From CAZSHB01 sp964606885 (GTDB lineage: Bacteria; Babelota; Babeliae; Babelales; CAIQNR01): a stretch of 34,965 nucleotides of DNA. The stretch covers positions 1 to 34,965 of the forward strand of contig CAZSHB010000010.1 of the NCBI GenBank assembly GCA_964606885.1, in the 5' to 3' direction. Positions 24,186 through 32,378 of the stretch are shown here, piece after piece (within the stretch, counting starts at the first letter, position 1; each line of letters begins with the position of its first letter). The position numbers and the translations under genes are program-made. The notes beneath the pieces are model-generated. The model searched no databases, was not told where the DNA came from, and was given only the letters and a program-made list of their open reading frames with translations.

Positions 24186-25280
24186 TTATTTAATACCTGC
24201 AATTTGCTGATTTGCGGGAGACAACGAAACATTTTTTAAACTGCAGTTCAGACCTTTGCAAAAAAGATTCAATGTATCTGCTTCTCTAAACGTACGAATA
24301 CGTTTTAAAGCCCCATCTAAAACAGTTGGATTAGAACCCGATTGATACTTTTGCACCGTAGCAATATCTTGCTTTAATACGCCTTGAATATCAGCAATAG
24401 TTTGTGCATATTGATTAAGTAATGGTTCACACGCTGCAGGATCAATACAAGCTTTTGTGAGCGCATTAGTAATAATTTTGGCGTTTGACTGTAGGTTAGA
24501 AATTTTTGCTGATTCTATTTTTTGAGATCCTACAAACAAACTTTTTACATACTCTTTTGCTGATTGCATCATATTTTTTATTTTTGCTTGCCACGTAGGA
24601 GTAGCTTCTACAACATCAATAGTAAGTTGTGTATTCAGTTCTTGAATATTCTTAACAACTATTTCTTGTTGCCTATCCATTTGTTTCTGCAAATTAGGTT
24701 CTGCAATCATCTCCATAAGCGCCTGTTGTTTTTGTCCCGTTTGGCGCGCTTCTTGTTCTAACGCTTTAATCTGTTGTCTTATTTTTAAAGCAGACCCTAG
24801 ATTGCTTTCTTGCTCTAACTGCTCTTGCAGATCCATAATGTCATTATTAATAGTTTCAAATTTTTTAGTCACCGATTCTAAGGCTGTTTTTTGTTGCAGT
24901 GTTAATGATGATGCATCAATAGATTCTTCATCTTCGTCAAAATCACCTGCTTGAGTTACAATATTAGCATCACCACCCTGCACATCCATAGAATCGATTG
25001 GTTCTGATGCTATAGAAGTAGTTGATTCACCAGAGCCTGAGTTGCCAGATGTTTGATTTTCAGAGTCATGAGTATCATTTTGATCATCGTCCTGCAATTC
25101 ACCGTCATGCTCAGGTCCAAAATCATCATCTTCATCATATTCTCCGCCGCCATATTCTTTACCATAATCAACATTTGGATCATAGTCTCCAAGAACATCA
25201 GAAGGACCAGACATAACTTCTGCAAAACTGTATTGGGTGAAACCAACCATACATAATAACCACAATGTACTCTTCAACAT
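24186..25280 (-). CDS. Secreted acidic coiled-coil protein, unknown family
   Basis: 364 aa. Signal peptide at about 1-20 (MLKSTLWLLCMVGFTQYSFA). Residues 21-120 are strongly acidic and disordered (runs such as EYDEDDDFGPEHDGELQDDD). Residues about 122-220 form a likely coiled coil (FETINNDIMDLQEQLEQESN). TWQAKIKNMMQSAKEYVKSL (229-248) is a basic amphipathic segment followed by helices. Four cysteines occur in the C-terminal third (CIDPAAC, FCKGLNC), possibly two disulphides. AEVMSGPSD after the signal peptide echoes MFMSGPEGEE in the next gene upstream. Part of the 26037 -> 19679 operon, 20 bases after the 167-aa gene. Unknown function. Confidence 0.85.
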   Translation of the reverse strand: MLKSTLWLLCMVGFTQYSFAEVMSGPSDVLGDYDPNVDYGKEYGGGEYDEDDDFGPEHDGELQDDDQNDTHDSENQTSGNSGSGESTTSIASEPIDSMDVQGGDANIVTQAGDFDEDEESIDASSLTLQQKTALESVTKKFETINNDIMDLQEQLEQESNLGSALKIRQQIKALEQEARQTGQKQQALMEMIAEPNLQKQMDRQQEIVVKNIQELNTQLTIDVVEATPTWQAKIKNMMQSAKEYVKSLFVGSQKIESAKISNLQSNAKIITNALTKACIDPAACEPLLNQYAQTIADIQGVLKQDIATVQKYQSGSNPTVLDGALKRIRTFREADTLNLFCKGLNCSLKNVSLSPANQQIAGIK

Positions 25281-25300
25281 GATGACCCTTTTTTTATTTC

Positions 25301-25804
25301 TTACTCAGGTATTGTATCTGTTGCTGCCGCAGCAGCAGCCTCTTTTTCTTGTTTCTTTTTTTCGTAATAATTAATTGGATGATGATCAACATATTCTTCT
25401 TCTTTTGCGCCAAGCGTATGCTGATCATAAACATTAGTAGAATGCGTGTGATAGGCAGGATCAAAAGCAGCTGCATTAGATGACGACTCTTCAGAAAAAG
25501 CTACTTCAGACTGAGGTGACGTACCATCACTGTCACTACTACCAAACCCCCCTGCAAGTCCAAGCGAATCTGTTCCTGCATCAAAACCAAAATCGTCATC
25601 ATTTGTTTCTTCTGCAGTAAATTCTTCTCCTTCAGGACCGCTCATAAACATATCATCTTGACCATGAGAGCCATCATCAAAAGAAGAGCCTCCACCGCCA
25701 GCACTTCCAAAAAATCCGCGGCTTGCCTTGATTGCCCAACAACAGCCAGCACCAAGTGTTGCTACCAAAAGCAATCTGAGTAAAGCGATTCGTTTCTTCT
25801 CCAT
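25301..25804 (-). CDS. Acidic exported or membrane-anchored protein, unknown family
   Basis: 167 aa. A hydrophobic N-terminal segment (LLRLLLVATLGAGCCWA) may be a signal peptide, a weak lipoprotein signal (LGAGC) or a signal anchor. The rest looks disordered and acidic: a Gly/Ser part (FFGSAGGGGSSFDDGSHG), long Asp/Glu/Ser stretches, tyrosines in acidic context (NVYDQH, EEEYVDHH, NYYEKK), and a Lys/Glu/Ala tail. No known domain. Second gene of the operon, 14 bases after the DUF378-like gene. The low-complexity sequence makes homology calls unreliable; expression is supported by the site AGAGG nine bases before ATG and by operon position. Confidence 0.75.
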   Translation of the reverse strand: MEKKRIALLRLLLVATLGAGCCWAIKASRGFFGSAGGGGSSFDDGSHGQDDMFMSGPEGEEFTAEETNDDDFGFDAGTDSLGLAGGFGSSDSDGTSPQSEVAFSEESSSNAAAFDPAYHTHSTNVYDQHTLGAKEEEYVDHHPINYYEKKKQEKEAAAAAATDTIPE

Positions 25805-25818
25805 GCCGTTATACCTCT

Positions 25819-26037
25819 TTATCTGATGTTACAACCCTTACAGCACTTCATAAAGAACATAAGAATACTGATAAAGCCACATAACCCAAAACCGTACTGA
25901 ACCAGCACAATCATTGATTCAACAGGCAAAACTGCATACACATCAAGACCAAAAGCCTGTAATCCTATAGTCATAGAACCAAGACCAGACACAAACCAGA
26001 TAAATCTACCTAACATACGGTGAGTAGCAGCATTCAT
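25819..26037 (-). CDS. Small two-helix membrane protein, DUF378-like
   Basis: 72 aa with two hydrophobic helices (about 12-32 and 42-63) joined by GLDVYAVLPVESM. The spacing and the glycine-rich first helix (FVSGLGSMTIGLQAFGLDV) resemble the DUF378 family (typical pattern GGLNWGLVGLFGFDLV ... SRIVYxLVGLA). It ends in a cysteine-rich tail (KCCKGCNIR) that could be a metal or disulphide site. ATG with AAGGGG seven bases upstream. It is the first gene of a six-gene operon of secreted proteins, directly downstream of a good promoter. Function of DUF378 is unknown; a link to handling the exported proteins is speculation. Confidence 0.72.
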   Translation of the reverse strand: MNAATHRMLGRFIWFVSGLGSMTIGLQAFGLDVYAVLPVESMIVLVQYGFGLCGFISILMFFMKCCKGCNIR

Positions 26038-26051
26038 TATTTTTCCCCTTT

Positions 26052-26060
26052 TGTTATAAT
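26052..26060 (+). promoter_or_regulatory. Putative extended -10 promoter of ychF
   Basis: TGT-TATAAT on the plus strand is a perfect extended -10, about 85 bases before ychF; no -35 match. Confidence 0.45.
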
Positions 26061-26087
26061 CAGAAAAGATTCTTTTCCCTTTTTCAC

Positions 26088-26117
26088 ACTATATAGAAAA
26101 AAACAGACTACTTTCAA
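26088..26117 (-). promoter_or_regulatory. Promoter of the six-gene secreted-protein operon
   Basis: Minus strand: TTGAAA (26117-26112), 18-base spacer, TATAGT (26093-26088). It lies about 50 bases before the first gene (26037) and overlaps the region of the divergent ychF promoter. Confidence 0.6.
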
Positions 26118-26144
26118 GACTAAAATTATCTATAAGGATTTATT

Positions 26145-27242
26145 ATGAGTATTAAGGCAGGTTTAGTCGGATTGCCTAATGTGGGTAAATCGACTCTCTT
26201 TAACGCATTGACCAATTCTCAAGTTCCAGCAGAAAACTACCCTTTTTGCACAATTGAGCCACACACAGCCATCACAGAAGTGCCCGATGCACGGCTTGCT
26301 CGTTTTGCTGAAATCTATGGGTCAAAAAAACTTATTCCGGCCAGCATGCAATTTGTTGATATTGCAGGCTTGGTTAAAGGCGCATCAAAAGGTGAAGGCC
26401 TTGGTAACCAGTTTTTGGGCACTATCCGCGAGGTTGATCTGATTATCCATGTGCTCCGTTGTTTTGAAGGGGATGAAGAAGTTAATCCGCTTGAACACTT
26501 TGATACGATCATTTCTGAACTTGCCCTTAAAGACCTTGAATCGATTGAAAAACGCCAAGCAAAAATCGGCACCCTTATCAAAGCAGCTCAACAAAAACCG
26601 CTTGAAAAACAACAGCTTATGGCTGAACAAGAGCTTCTTGTTAAAGTGATCGATTACATCAACACTAACAAAGCAAAACAAGTACGCTCACTCTTACTTG
26701 CCCACCCAACTGTGACTACCGTAGAACTCCTGACAGGCAAACAGTTTATTGTGGTGGCAAACATGTCTGAAGACGTGTACATGGACAAACAATATCTGCA
26801 TAACAAACATTTTAAAACCATGACAGAATTTTTTGGTGCAGACCGCGTCGTGCCTGTGTGTGCTAAAACTGAATCTGAACTATCACAACTATCAGAAGAA
26901 GAACGTACAGAAATGATGGCGCTCCTTGGCATGGAAGAACGTGGTCTGGCAGGACTTATTACAAAAACCTACCACGAACTTGGCCTCATCACCTTCTTTA
27001 CCGTAGGACCAAAAGAAGCACACGCATGGCCTATTAAAAAAGGAATCACCATCCGTGCAGCTGCAGGTGAAATTCATTCCGATTTAGAACGTGGTTTTAT
27101 TTGTGCAGAAATTGCTTCATTTAAAGATATCGATCATTACGGTAGTGAACAAAAGCTCAAAGAAGTCGGCCGTTTACGCACTGAAGGCCAGGACTATATA
27201 GTGCAAGATGGCGATTGGGTTCATATTAAATTCAACGTATAA
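26145..27242 (+). CDS. ychF: YchF/OLA1-type nucleotide-binding protein
   Basis: 365 aa, the standard length. P-loop GLPNVGKST (9-17), G2 region around NYPFCTIEPH, G3 DIAG (72-75) within FVDIAGLVKGASKGEGLGNQF, and NMSE (206-209) in place of NKxD, the change that gives YchF preference for ATP over GTP. A helical insert (about 125-185) and a C-terminal TGS domain (about 280-365, TFFTVGPKEAHAWPIKKG) follow. It binds ribosomes and is tied to translation and stress responses in other bacteria. ATG with AAGGA seven bases upstream. Divergent from the secreted operon; followed by a terminator. Confidence 0.97.
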   Translation: MSIKAGLVGLPNVGKSTLFNALTNSQVPAENYPFCTIEPHTAITEVPDARLARFAEIYGSKKLIPASMQFVDIAGLVKGASKGEGLGNQFLGTIREVDLIIHVLRCFEGDEEVNPLEHFDTIISELALKDLESIEKRQAKIGTLIKAAQQKPLEKQQLMAEQELLVKVIDYINTNKAKQVRSLLLAHPTVTTVELLTGKQFIVVANMSEDVYMDKQYLHNKHFKTMTEFFGADRVVPVCAKTESELSQLSEEERTEMMALLGMEERGLAGLITKTYHELGLITFFTVGPKEAHAWPIKKGITIRAAAGEIHSDLERGFICAEIASFKDIDHYGSEQKLKEVGRLRTEGQDYIVQDGDWVHIKFNV

Positions 27243-27245
27243 ACT

Positions 27246-27300
27246 GTCTACGTCTATCCGACATCGCATAAAGCTACTTCGGACTTCGCCTTGTTGTAGA
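27246..27300. other. Small paired element after ychF
   Basis: TCTAC (27247-27251) pairs with GTAGA (27296-27300) and TCCGA (27257-27261) with TCGGA (27279-27283), a nested structure just upstream of the terminator. It contains GCATAAAG, also present in the stem at 8737-8751. It may be a copy of a dispersed repeat; one copy cannot show this. Confidence 0.3.
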
Positions 27301-27310
27301 TACTAATTAA

Positions 27311-27342
27311 AAAAAAGGCCCGGTTTTCACCGAGCCTTTTTT
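27311..27342. terminator. Bidirectional terminator between ychF and the outer-membrane protein gene
   Basis: AAAAAAGGC-C-CGG (27311-27323) pairs with CCG-A-GCCTTTTTT (27330-27342) with one mismatch and a 6-nt loop; T and A runs on both flanks serve both strands. Confidence 0.9.
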
Positions 27343-27387
27343 AGTGCTAGATAATTTTGCTAAGGGATTAACCTTAACTATAAACTC

Positions 27388-28971
27388 TTAGAATGAAACG
27401 TTTCCTTGTAGGAAGATGCCCCATACGTCTAGAGTCTTGTTGCTGCTGCCGCTGAATTCAACAGAAGCGCCGCCGCCTAGGCAAGGAGCCCAGTCATTAT
27501 CCATCCAACAGTAGTTAACGCCACCAAAGATCACGTTACCCATTGCTGAAGGAGCCAATGCTGAACTTTGATCAAGTTTAGTGTTATCAATTACGTAAGT
27601 TGCATAATTAGAACTTGAAAGAGTTGTTAATGTACCAGATATTAAACCTGAAACAGCTACACCTGCATAAGTAGATTGTGCAGAACCAGCTGTAGTAGTT
27701 GTAGCACCTGCGTTAGCAGTTCCTGGAGTCCATAAAACATAAGTATTTGCAGCAATGCTATCTACCCAGCTCTTGAACTTTTCTGATGAGTGACCACCAG
27801 CTGTATAACCGAAGTCAACAGTGAAATTACCATGTTGGTAGATGAACATTAATGTTACATCGTATGCAACATCCATGCCGATTTTTGCTTGACGAGTACC
27901 AACGTTGATCATGCTGTCCATTTCACCTGAGTAGGTAACTGTACCAGAAGTCAAGTTAGTCATCTTTTTAACTAAGTTGTAACGTGAACCTACGCCACCC
28001 ATAGTGGTGTTCAAATCAAATGAACGAACTTGAGTGTTGTCAAATACAGTGTACACATCGCCATGTAACCATGCTGTGAATTGGTGATCTTCATCACGTT
28101 CCCATAGACGGATAGCAGTATCAATTGTACCACCTACACCAAAACGACCTGCATAACCTACAACTGGTTCAAACATATACTTAGCTTTTGACTTACCGCC
28201 AGCACCTAGTAATGCATGAATACCAAGACCGAAGTGCATATTTTCTTTAAGTACGAAATCGTAACCTAAAGTCATATGAACGTCACCAAGCTTAGTTGTT
28301 GATTGTGAACCAGCAACACGGCCATATCTCCAAGGGTTAATTTGGTCGGCGTAAGTTGCTGTACCTGCAAACGCTGCTGCTGCACTTGTATAAGGAAGAG
28401 CAGTTGCTGCTGATTGCAATACACCTGTATCAAACTGATAATCATATTGAACTGCGTTTGTTGAAGGTGTGCTTGTTAAATCGGTTAGATTAACATTCCA
28501 CTTTGTCCAAACTAAAGGAGCTTGTACTTGGAACCATAGACCATCAACCCATTCGTTGAAACCAACAAAAAGATCAAATGAAGAAACCAAAGTTTGTACT
28601 TTTGGTGATGCTGTAATTGTACCTGTGTACCATGAGCTCAACAACAAGTTAGAGTTCATAATATCAGTTGTTGTATTTGTTGTAGTTGTCTTTTGAGCAC
28701 CAATGGTCATTACATCTGTACCATTGAAGAACAAGTACTTACCAATCTTTGAGTTGCTGAATGATTGGTAGTAACCGGTTTGTGATTTAAACACGCCATA
28801 GATGTGGTCTGTGTCGTATTTATGGATAGCGCCAGTTTGACCGAAAATCGCGTCAGCTGTGCCGTTTTGAGCGTGAGGCAAGAAGAAACTCTTACCGCTT
28901 GTTGTAGCATTTACGTGAGCAATGCTGAGAAGCATGCTGACCGCAAATAACTTTTTTGCAAATTGATTCAT
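27388..28971 (-). CDS. Probable outer-membrane beta-barrel protein
   Basis: 527 aa. Signal peptide at about 1-22 (FAKKLFAVSMLLSIAHVNA). The mature protein alternates short amphipathic strands with Gly/Asn/Thr/Ser turns throughout (for example GFNEWVDGLWFQVQAPLVW, HFGLGIHALLGAGG, NFTVDFGYTAGG) and ends in a strand closing with phenylalanine (IFLQGNVSF), the typical C-terminal recognition signal of the BAM complex. Cysteines are rare. Such a protein would be a porin-like surface barrel; there is no specific family I can name. ATG with AAGGAG seven bases upstream, a strong site suggesting high expression. Monocistronic, with a terminator behind it. Substrate unknown. Confidence 0.82.
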   Translation of the reverse strand: MNQFAKKLFAVSMLLSIAHVNATTSGKSFFLPHAQNGTADAIFGQTGAIHKYDTDHIYGVFKSQTGYYQSFSNSKIGKYLFFNGTDVMTIGAQKTTTTNTTTDIMNSNLLLSSWYTGTITASPKVQTLVSSFDLFVGFNEWVDGLWFQVQAPLVWTKWNVNLTDLTSTPSTNAVQYDYQFDTGVLQSAATALPYTSAAAAFAGTATYADQINPWRYGRVAGSQSTTKLGDVHMTLGYDFVLKENMHFGLGIHALLGAGGKSKAKYMFEPVVGYAGRFGVGGTIDTAIRLWERDEDHQFTAWLHGDVYTVFDNTQVRSFDLNTTMGGVGSRYNLVKKMTNLTSGTVTYSGEMDSMINVGTRQAKIGMDVAYDVTLMFIYQHGNFTVDFGYTAGGHSSEKFKSWVDSIAANTYVLWTPGTANAGATTTTAGSAQSTYAGVAVSGLISGTLTTLSSSNYATYVIDNTKLDQSSALAPSAMGNVIFGGVNYCWMDNDWAPCLGGGASVEFSGSSNKTLDVWGIFLQGNVSF

Positions 28972-29316
28972 CTGTTACTCCTTTTTGCAATCTACTTAGA
29001 GATTCAATGTGTCATACACTTTTTTAGGATAAATTTAAGAACTGAATCGTTCTTGTGTGTTGCGCTTCTTACTCCTCCTTCCTTTCCACTTGTTATACGG
29101 TTTAACTTTTGTTTTCCGTGATTTCAAGTTTGTTCTGCTTCATTTTTAGCCCACGCTAATACATTTCATTTTACAAGTCAACATCTGTTACCTAAGAGTC
29201 GACTCATAGAACAGAAGGTAGTATAATCACCCGCGAATTCGTAAGTAAATACTTTTTTGTTCATTGTTAGATTGTATGCTTGTTTAGCAGCTTTACCGTT
29301 TCAAAAGGACGTGTTC
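28972..29316. other. Divergent intergenic region before the outer-membrane protein and uppP
   Basis: 345 bases. It holds the AAGGAG site of the outer-membrane protein gene, a purine-rich stretch on the minus strand (AAAGGAAGGAGGAGTAAGAA, about 29074-29093), and near its right end the uppP promoter (29199-29227). No minus-strand promoter with two good hexamers was found. The frame extending uppP upstream to a TTG at 29257 is not favoured. Confidence 0.6.
29199..29227 (+). promoter_or_regulatory. Sigma-70-type promoter of uppP-ftsK
   Basis: TCGACT (29199-29204, 4 of 6), 17-base spacer, TATAAT (29222-29227, perfect). Confidence 0.55.
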
Positions 29317-30114
29317 ATGAATTATTTGTCCCTCTACACCTGTGTGCAAATAGTAGGAGAGTCACTTCCGCTGAGTAGTTCAGGCAACGTCAAGGTGTGG
29401 ACAACCTTATGCAGCATGCTCGGTCTTATAACGCTACCCTCCGTGCCTTTTTGTAAGAACATAGACTTCTTGTTACACATACCAACGCTTCTTATTTTGC
29501 TTATTTTTTTCTTTAAACGCTGGATACGCTACATACCATGGTATGGATGCCGCTGGCGACAAACAGTACGCGTTCTCTTGTGGGTTGGATTAGTAGATGC
29601 AATGACCAGTTTTTTTTATTTTTTTCGCGCACTTCACGACTACTGTGAAGGCACAACACTCCCTCTATGGATAGGCTTTTTAATAACTGCCAGTTTGTTA
29701 TATAGCACTCGCAGATGCACCATACAACATCTACCTGAACTATCAGTGTTTAGTTTTAAAAAGGCTTTTGTGTTTGGAATGATGCAAAGTATTGCAGTCA
29801 TCCCTGGCATATCCCGCTTTGCAAGCACCTACGCTGTTGGCCGATGGTACGGCTACAAACCTGCCGATGCTTTATGGTTTTCTTTTTTAATACAGATACC
29901 ACTGTTACTAGCAGCAATTGCCTTAGCCAGCTACACAACCGATATCAGCACACTCGGTTTCTCAACTACCACATCAACGTTATGTGTTATTGCATCTCTA
30001 AGTGCCTATGAACTACTTGTCCTTGTTGCACGCACAGCCGATCGCTGTACCTTCTGGCATTTTAGTTGGTATGCTCTTGGATTAGCTGCCCTTGCTTTTT
30101 ACCTAGGGCTTTAA
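29317..30114 (+). CDS. uppP: Undecaprenyl-diphosphatase (divergent UppP/BacA)
   Basis: 265 aa from ATG 29317, chosen because AAAAGGA lies seven bases upstream; a TTG 20 codons earlier lacks a site. It dephosphorylates undecaprenyl diphosphate to recycle the lipid carrier for peptidoglycan and other envelope glycans. Several transmembrane helices. First motif: QIVGESLPLSSSGN holds the family (E/Q)xxxE pair and the SSSG turn, but the usual His after SSxG (H30 in E. coli) is Asn. Second motif: PGISRFAST keeps P, G, S, R and T of PGxSRSxxT. Length fits the family (about 270). Sixteen bases separate it from ftsK, so the two are an operon. Family is clear; activity with the Asn is an open point. 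Confidence 0.88.
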   Translation: MNYLSLYTCVQIVGESLPLSSSGNVKVWTTLCSMLGLITLPSVPFCKNIDFLLHIPTLLILLIFFFKRWIRYIPWYGCRWRQTVRVLLWVGLVDAMTSFFYFFRALHDYCEGTTLPLWIGFLITASLLYSTRRCTIQHLPELSVFSFKKAFVFGMMQSIAVIPGISRFASTYAVGRWYGYKPADALWFSFLIQIPLLLAAIALASYTTDISTLGFSTTTSTLCVIASLSAYELLVLVARTADRCTFWHFSWYALGLAALAFYLGL

Positions 30115-30130
30115 ATGAAAAGAGGAGCCT

Positions 30131-32371
30131 ATGAACAGCAAAAAAAAGAAGTACGTATCATTAGTAACACGCACTATCAGTTCTATTATACAACATCAGT
30201 ATGTCTCACTAAGCGCAAGTATTGGACTAACCGCTTACAGCAGCTTAGCGCTCTTTAGTTTCAATCCACATGATCCATCATGGTTTTACTATTCAAGCGA
30301 AATCACCCCTATTACTAATGCAGCTGGTGCATGGGGCGCGCAATTAGCCGCTCTTGCATTCTATACACTTGGTAATGCTGCATACATAATCCCTACACTT
30401 TTTATGTATACCAGCTACACGCTATGGTTTGGCAAAACGGTTAAACAAGAAAGCGATCGTCTTATTGCACTCATCACGTTCTTACCCGTTACTGCAGCAC
30501 TTTTACAAAGTTATCAACTGGGAGCAACACCCTATATGAATGCTGGTGGCATGCTTGGGCTCGTGCTCTATCAAAAATTAGTGCACGCTTTAGGAAATTG
30601 GGCTACTATCGCTCTCTTAAACGGTATTGCAATCAGCCAACTGCTCATGATTACACGGCTTTCTCTGGTCACCGTAGCATCATGGTTACTCACTGCTCTT
30701 AAAGGTCTTGCCATACTCTATAGTTACATACTGCTACCAGGTCTTAAAATTGCAGTGCGCTGCGCACACATGGCACTCACCACACTACGCACTACAGCAA
30801 ACTATCTTCACAAAACAATAACAACTACAACTCCGGCATACGATAATAGTTCTGTTATGGAATTTGAACATCCGCAACCAGTGTACGAATCTGCACACGA
30901 CTCTGAACCCGCACTAGCAACACAGCAAGAAGCTGTTAAAGACACAATAATAAAAACGGCACACAGCGCACCAAAAAGAAAAAGCGTATTTACACTCCCA
31001 AGTTTAAACTTTTTTAGCAAAAGCGATAAACCATCAACTGCAACGGTTAACGATGAACACAAACAGTTAGTACAAGTACTACAAGATAAATTATCCCGCT
31101 TTGGGATTACGGGCACTGTCACTGCTATAAAACCGGGACCAGTCGTGACACTCTTTGAATATCAACCGGATATTGATACTAAAGTAAGTAAAATTTTAGC
31201 ACTGGAAAACGATCTTGCTTTAGCACTTGAAGCAATGAGTGTTCGTATTATTGCACCTATTCCAGGCACATCACGCGTAGGTTTTGAAGTTGCTAATAAA
31301 GAACGTAAAGCGGTATTGATGGGCGACATGGTTCGCTCTGCACTGTTTACGCGCAGTACATACCAGCTCCCTATTGTGTTAGGGTCAGATACTGCAGGGG
31401 AAAGTGTTATTATTGATCTCACCGACACACCACATTTACTTATTGCTGGTTCAACAGGCTCTGGTAAATCGGTTGCTCTTAACACACTCTTACTGAGTAT
31501 TTTAACAAAGAAAACACCTGACCAAGTAAAGTTGGTGATTATCGATCCTAAGCGTTTAGAATTTGCATCGTATCAAGATATTCCACATTTATTATTCCCT
31601 ATTATTACACAACCTTCTAAAGCAGCACCCGTTTTAAAATGGCTTGTACGCACTATGGAAGAACGATACGAAACCATGGCACAAGCAGGCGTACGCGCTA
31701 TTAGCGAATATCAACGCCTACAAGCGCAACAAGAAGAACCAAAGTCAATGCCGTACATTATTGTCATGATCGACGAGCTTGCCGATCTTATGATGGTAGC
31801 AGGCAAAGATGTAGAAGAAAGTATTGCACGCCTTGCGCAAATGGCCCGTGCAGCAGGTATACATTTAGTAGTAGCAACACAGCGTCCATCCGTAGATGTT
31901 ATTACCGGCGTTATTAAAGTTAACTTCCCCAGCAGAATTTCTTTTAGAGTTACCTCAAAAGTTGACTCCCGCACTATCTTAGATACAGGCGGCGCAGAGC
32001 ATTTACTGGGTAAAGGAGATATGTTGTTTATGGATGCACACAGCGCACGCATGCGCCGTATCCATGGAGCGTATGTAACAGACAAAGAAATTAATCAAAT
32101 TGTAGCCGATATCAAAGCACAACAAGGCCCTTCATATATAGATCTTCAAGATGCAGTTGCTGCGTATAATCAGCAATCTCAGCAACAAGAAGAACCATTA
32201 TTAAACGATATTATGCAATTTTTAGATGCCGTAGATGAAGTGTCTATCTCACTGTTACAACGCAGATTTAAAATTGGGTATAACCGATCAGCACGCATTA
32301 TTGAACTCCTTGAACAACAAGGAAAAATTATGCCTGCCGATGGTGGCAAAACAAGAAAGATCGTGCGGTAA
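30131..32371 (+). CDS. ftsK: DNA translocase FtsK/SpoIIIE
   Basis: 746 aa. Membrane-anchored hexameric DNA pump that clears and resolves chromosomes at the septum. N-terminal membrane segments (about 25-200), a short variable linker (about 235-310), then the alpha/beta motor: FGITGTVTAIKPGPVVTLFE opens the alpha part, Walker A is GSTGSGKS (440-447), DPKRLEF follows, and Walker B is within YIIVMIDELADLM (about 540-552), then VVATQRPSVDVITG. The C-terminal gamma domain (SLLQRRFKIGYNRSARIIEL) is the winged helix that reads KOPS-type sequences. The linker is short compared with E. coli FtsK, as in many non-enteric bacteria. Downstream of uppP; its stop is seven bases from the convergent gene 32379-32984. 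Confidence 0.97.
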   Translation: MNSKKKKYVSLVTRTISSIIQHQYVSLSASIGLTAYSSLALFSFNPHDPSWFYYSSEITPITNAAGAWGAQLAALAFYTLGNAAYIIPTLFMYTSYTLWFGKTVKQESDRLIALITFLPVTAALLQSYQLGATPYMNAGGMLGLVLYQKLVHALGNWATIALLNGIAISQLLMITRLSLVTVASWLLTALKGLAILYSYILLPGLKIAVRCAHMALTTLRTTANYLHKTITTTTPAYDNSSVMEFEHPQPVYESAHDSEPALATQQEAVKDTIIKTAHSAPKRKSVFTLPSLNFFSKSDKPSTATVNDEHKQLVQVLQDKLSRFGITGTVTAIKPGPVVTLFEYQPDIDTKVSKILALENDLALALEAMSVRIIAPIPGTSRVGFEVANKERKAVLMGDMVRSALFTRSTYQLPIVLGSDTAGESVIIDLTDTPHLLIAGSTGSGKSVALNTLLLSILTKKTPDQVKLVIIDPKRLEFASYQDIPHLLFPIITQPSKAAPVLKWLVRTMEERYETMAQAGVRAISEYQRLQAQQEEPKSMPYIIVMIDELADLMMVAGKDVEESIARLAQMARAAGIHLVVATQRPSVDVITGVIKVNFPSRISFRVTSKVDSRTILDTGGAEHLLGKGDMLFMDAHSARMRRIHGAYVTDKEINQIVADIKAQQGPSYIDLQDAVAAYNQQSQQQEEPLLNDIMQFLDAVDEVSISLLQRRFKIGYNRSARIIELLEQQGKIMPADGGKTRKIVR

Positions 32372-32378
32372 GTATATA

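Noticed and set aside
26254..26681. Several open frames overlapping ychF on both strands
   Set aside because: All are out of frame with the conserved YchF motifs and have no domain or ribosome site.
29257..29316. TTG start extending uppP by 20 codons
   Set aside because: No ribosome site before it; ATG 29317 has AAAAGGA at good distance and gives the normal family length.
31711..32085. 124-codon frame antisense to ftsK
   Set aside because: Antisense to the conserved FtsK motor domain; no independent support.
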